Positions 63,417-64,000 of a stretch of DNA of 64,000 nt are shown in pieces. The DNA lies in the NCBI GenBank assembly GCA_034430175.1, contig DAOUFI010000025.1:1-64000 (forward strand), read 5' to 3'. This stretch comes from UBA6107 sp034430175 (GTDB lineage Bacteria > Chloroflexota > Anaerolineae > Anaerolineales > Anaerolineaceae). The notes beneath the pieces were generated by a model, which worked only from the letters and a program-made list of their open reading frames with translations, did no database searches and was not told the origin of the DNA. Made by a program: the position numbers and the translations under genes. Position 1 is the first letter of the stretch; each line of letters opens with the position of its first letter.

Positions 63417-63911
63417 ATGGTTGTGATCGGGATCGACCCCGGTACTGCAACAACCGGTTATGGACTGGTTGAAGAAGAACGGAATGGAAAAATTAAAGCA
63501 GTATCTTATGGTGTGATCACGACCAAGCCAGACGAAAAACCGGAAGATCGTTTACTGGAAATTCACAGAAAAATTAACGAAATTCTCCTTCTCCACCGGC
63601 CGGATAGCGGCGCGGTGGAGAAGTTGTTTTTTCAGAAGAACGTATCAACGGCGATTGCCGTGGGGCAGGCACGCGGTGTAGTATTATTGTCTTTTGCCGA
63701 GGCCAAAATAACAGTGGATGAATACACTCCGAACGAGGTTAAACAAGCGGTAACCGGATATGGCTCTGCGGATAAGCGCCAGGTGCAAGAGATGGTGAAG
63801 ACAATTTTGAATTTAAACGAACTTCCCAAACCGGACGATGCTGCAGACGCATTGGCAATAGCTATTTGTCATATCAATAGCATTGCCTATAAGAAACTTA
63901 CGAACGGATAA
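63417..63911 (+). CDS. ruvC: Holliday junction resolvase RuvC
   Basis: An endonuclease that cuts Holliday junctions bound by RuvAB. The 164 residues hold the catalytic acids: D7 in VIGIDPGTATTG, Glu in AVEKLFFQKN, and the C-terminal DDAADALAIAICH. The family length is normal. It sits five bases after yebC with only a weak ribosome binding site, implying cotranscription. ruvA and ruvB are not in the window. Confidence 0.95.
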   Translation: MVVIGIDPGTATTGYGLVEEERNGKIKAVSYGVITTKPDEKPEDRLLEIHRKINEILLLHRPDSGAVEKLFFQKNVSTAIAVGQARGVVLLSFAEAKITVDEYTPNEVKQAVTGYGSADKRQVQEMVKTILNLNELPKPDDAADALAIAICHINSIAYKKLTNG

Positions 63912-63913
63912 AA

Positions 63914-64000
63914 ATGATCACAAGTTCTGCCAACGAACAGGTCAAGTTCATTCGAAAATTGCGGGAGAAAAAATACCGCAATGAATCAGGGGCTTTTTAT
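63914..64000 (+). CDS. SpoU/TrmH-family RNA methyltransferase, 5' end only
   Basis: The window ends after 29 codons. MITSSANEQVKFIRKLREKK, then YRNESGAFY, matches the N-terminus of TrmH-family 2'-O-methyltransferases of the RlmB/TsnR type, which start with a short substrate-binding domain of this form. It follows the ruvC stop by two bases. The identification rests on this short segment. Confidence 0.65.
   Translation, partial: MITSSANEQVKFIRKLREKKYRNESGAFY

Overview
The window looks like the chromosome of a bacterium of the phylum Chloroflexota, most likely class Anaerolineae. This is inferred from gene content and style: GAF-rich kinase-less receptors, a mevalonate-type decarboxylase, a combined Mre/Min/RodA cluster, class-E-like sortases and moderate GC. 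No rRNA gene is present to prove it. No transposase, integrase, phage gene or CRISPR array was seen, and the genes lie in long tight operons.

Layout. 218-9037 (+): a secreted surface protein, pth, mfd, a two-component pair joined to mfd by a 4-bp overlap, and uvrB. 9085-12783 (-): rseP, a HEAT-repeat protein, a membrane peptidase and an acylphosphatase. 12870-34177 (-): one very large signalling cluster. It holds two stand-alone receiver proteins, four membrane receptors built of GAF domains but without a kinase, a ParA-type ATPase, a 1787-residue hybrid histidine kinase, a threonine synthase-like enzyme fused to a receiver domain, a DMT permease and a mevalonate-pathway decarboxylase. A tRNA-Gly follows. 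34566-43426 (+): the cell-shape and division-site operon mreBCD-mrdA-minCDE-rodA, ending in gltX. 43518-45272: a PEPCK/HPr-kinase-like P-loop protein. 45273-46258: a decayed gene, a tandem array made from the 3' end of tRNA-Pro plus its terminator, and tRNA-Pro.

46259-51656 (-) is the most striking locus. One promoter appears to drive five genes: a zinc-ribbon membrane protein; a DUF2207-like membrane protein ending in an alternating Cys-Ala tail with seven cysteines; a radical SAM/SPASM enzyme with an N-terminal PqqD-like peptide-binding domain; a paralogue of that enzyme that has lost every cluster cysteine; and a methyltransferase. I read it as a candidate post-translational modification system acting on the Cys-Ala tail.

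51773-55195 (-): an HD-GYP/receiver/kinase fusion and a GAF-PAS kinase. 55406-58632 (+): ligA and an RlmI-like rRNA methyltransferase. 58638-59464 (-): a 28-bp palindrome, tmRNA, and tRNA-Val followed by a second tandem array of tRNA-tail copies. 59517-64000: a zinc-ribbon protein, an FAH-family enzyme behind a candidate operator, two sortases facing each other, yebC, ruvC and the start of a SpoU-type RNA methyltransferase gene cut by the window end.

The two tRNA-tail arrays, at unrelated tRNA genes, are the second major observation. They recall the tyrT repeats of Escherichia coli and suggest a recurrent process in this genome.
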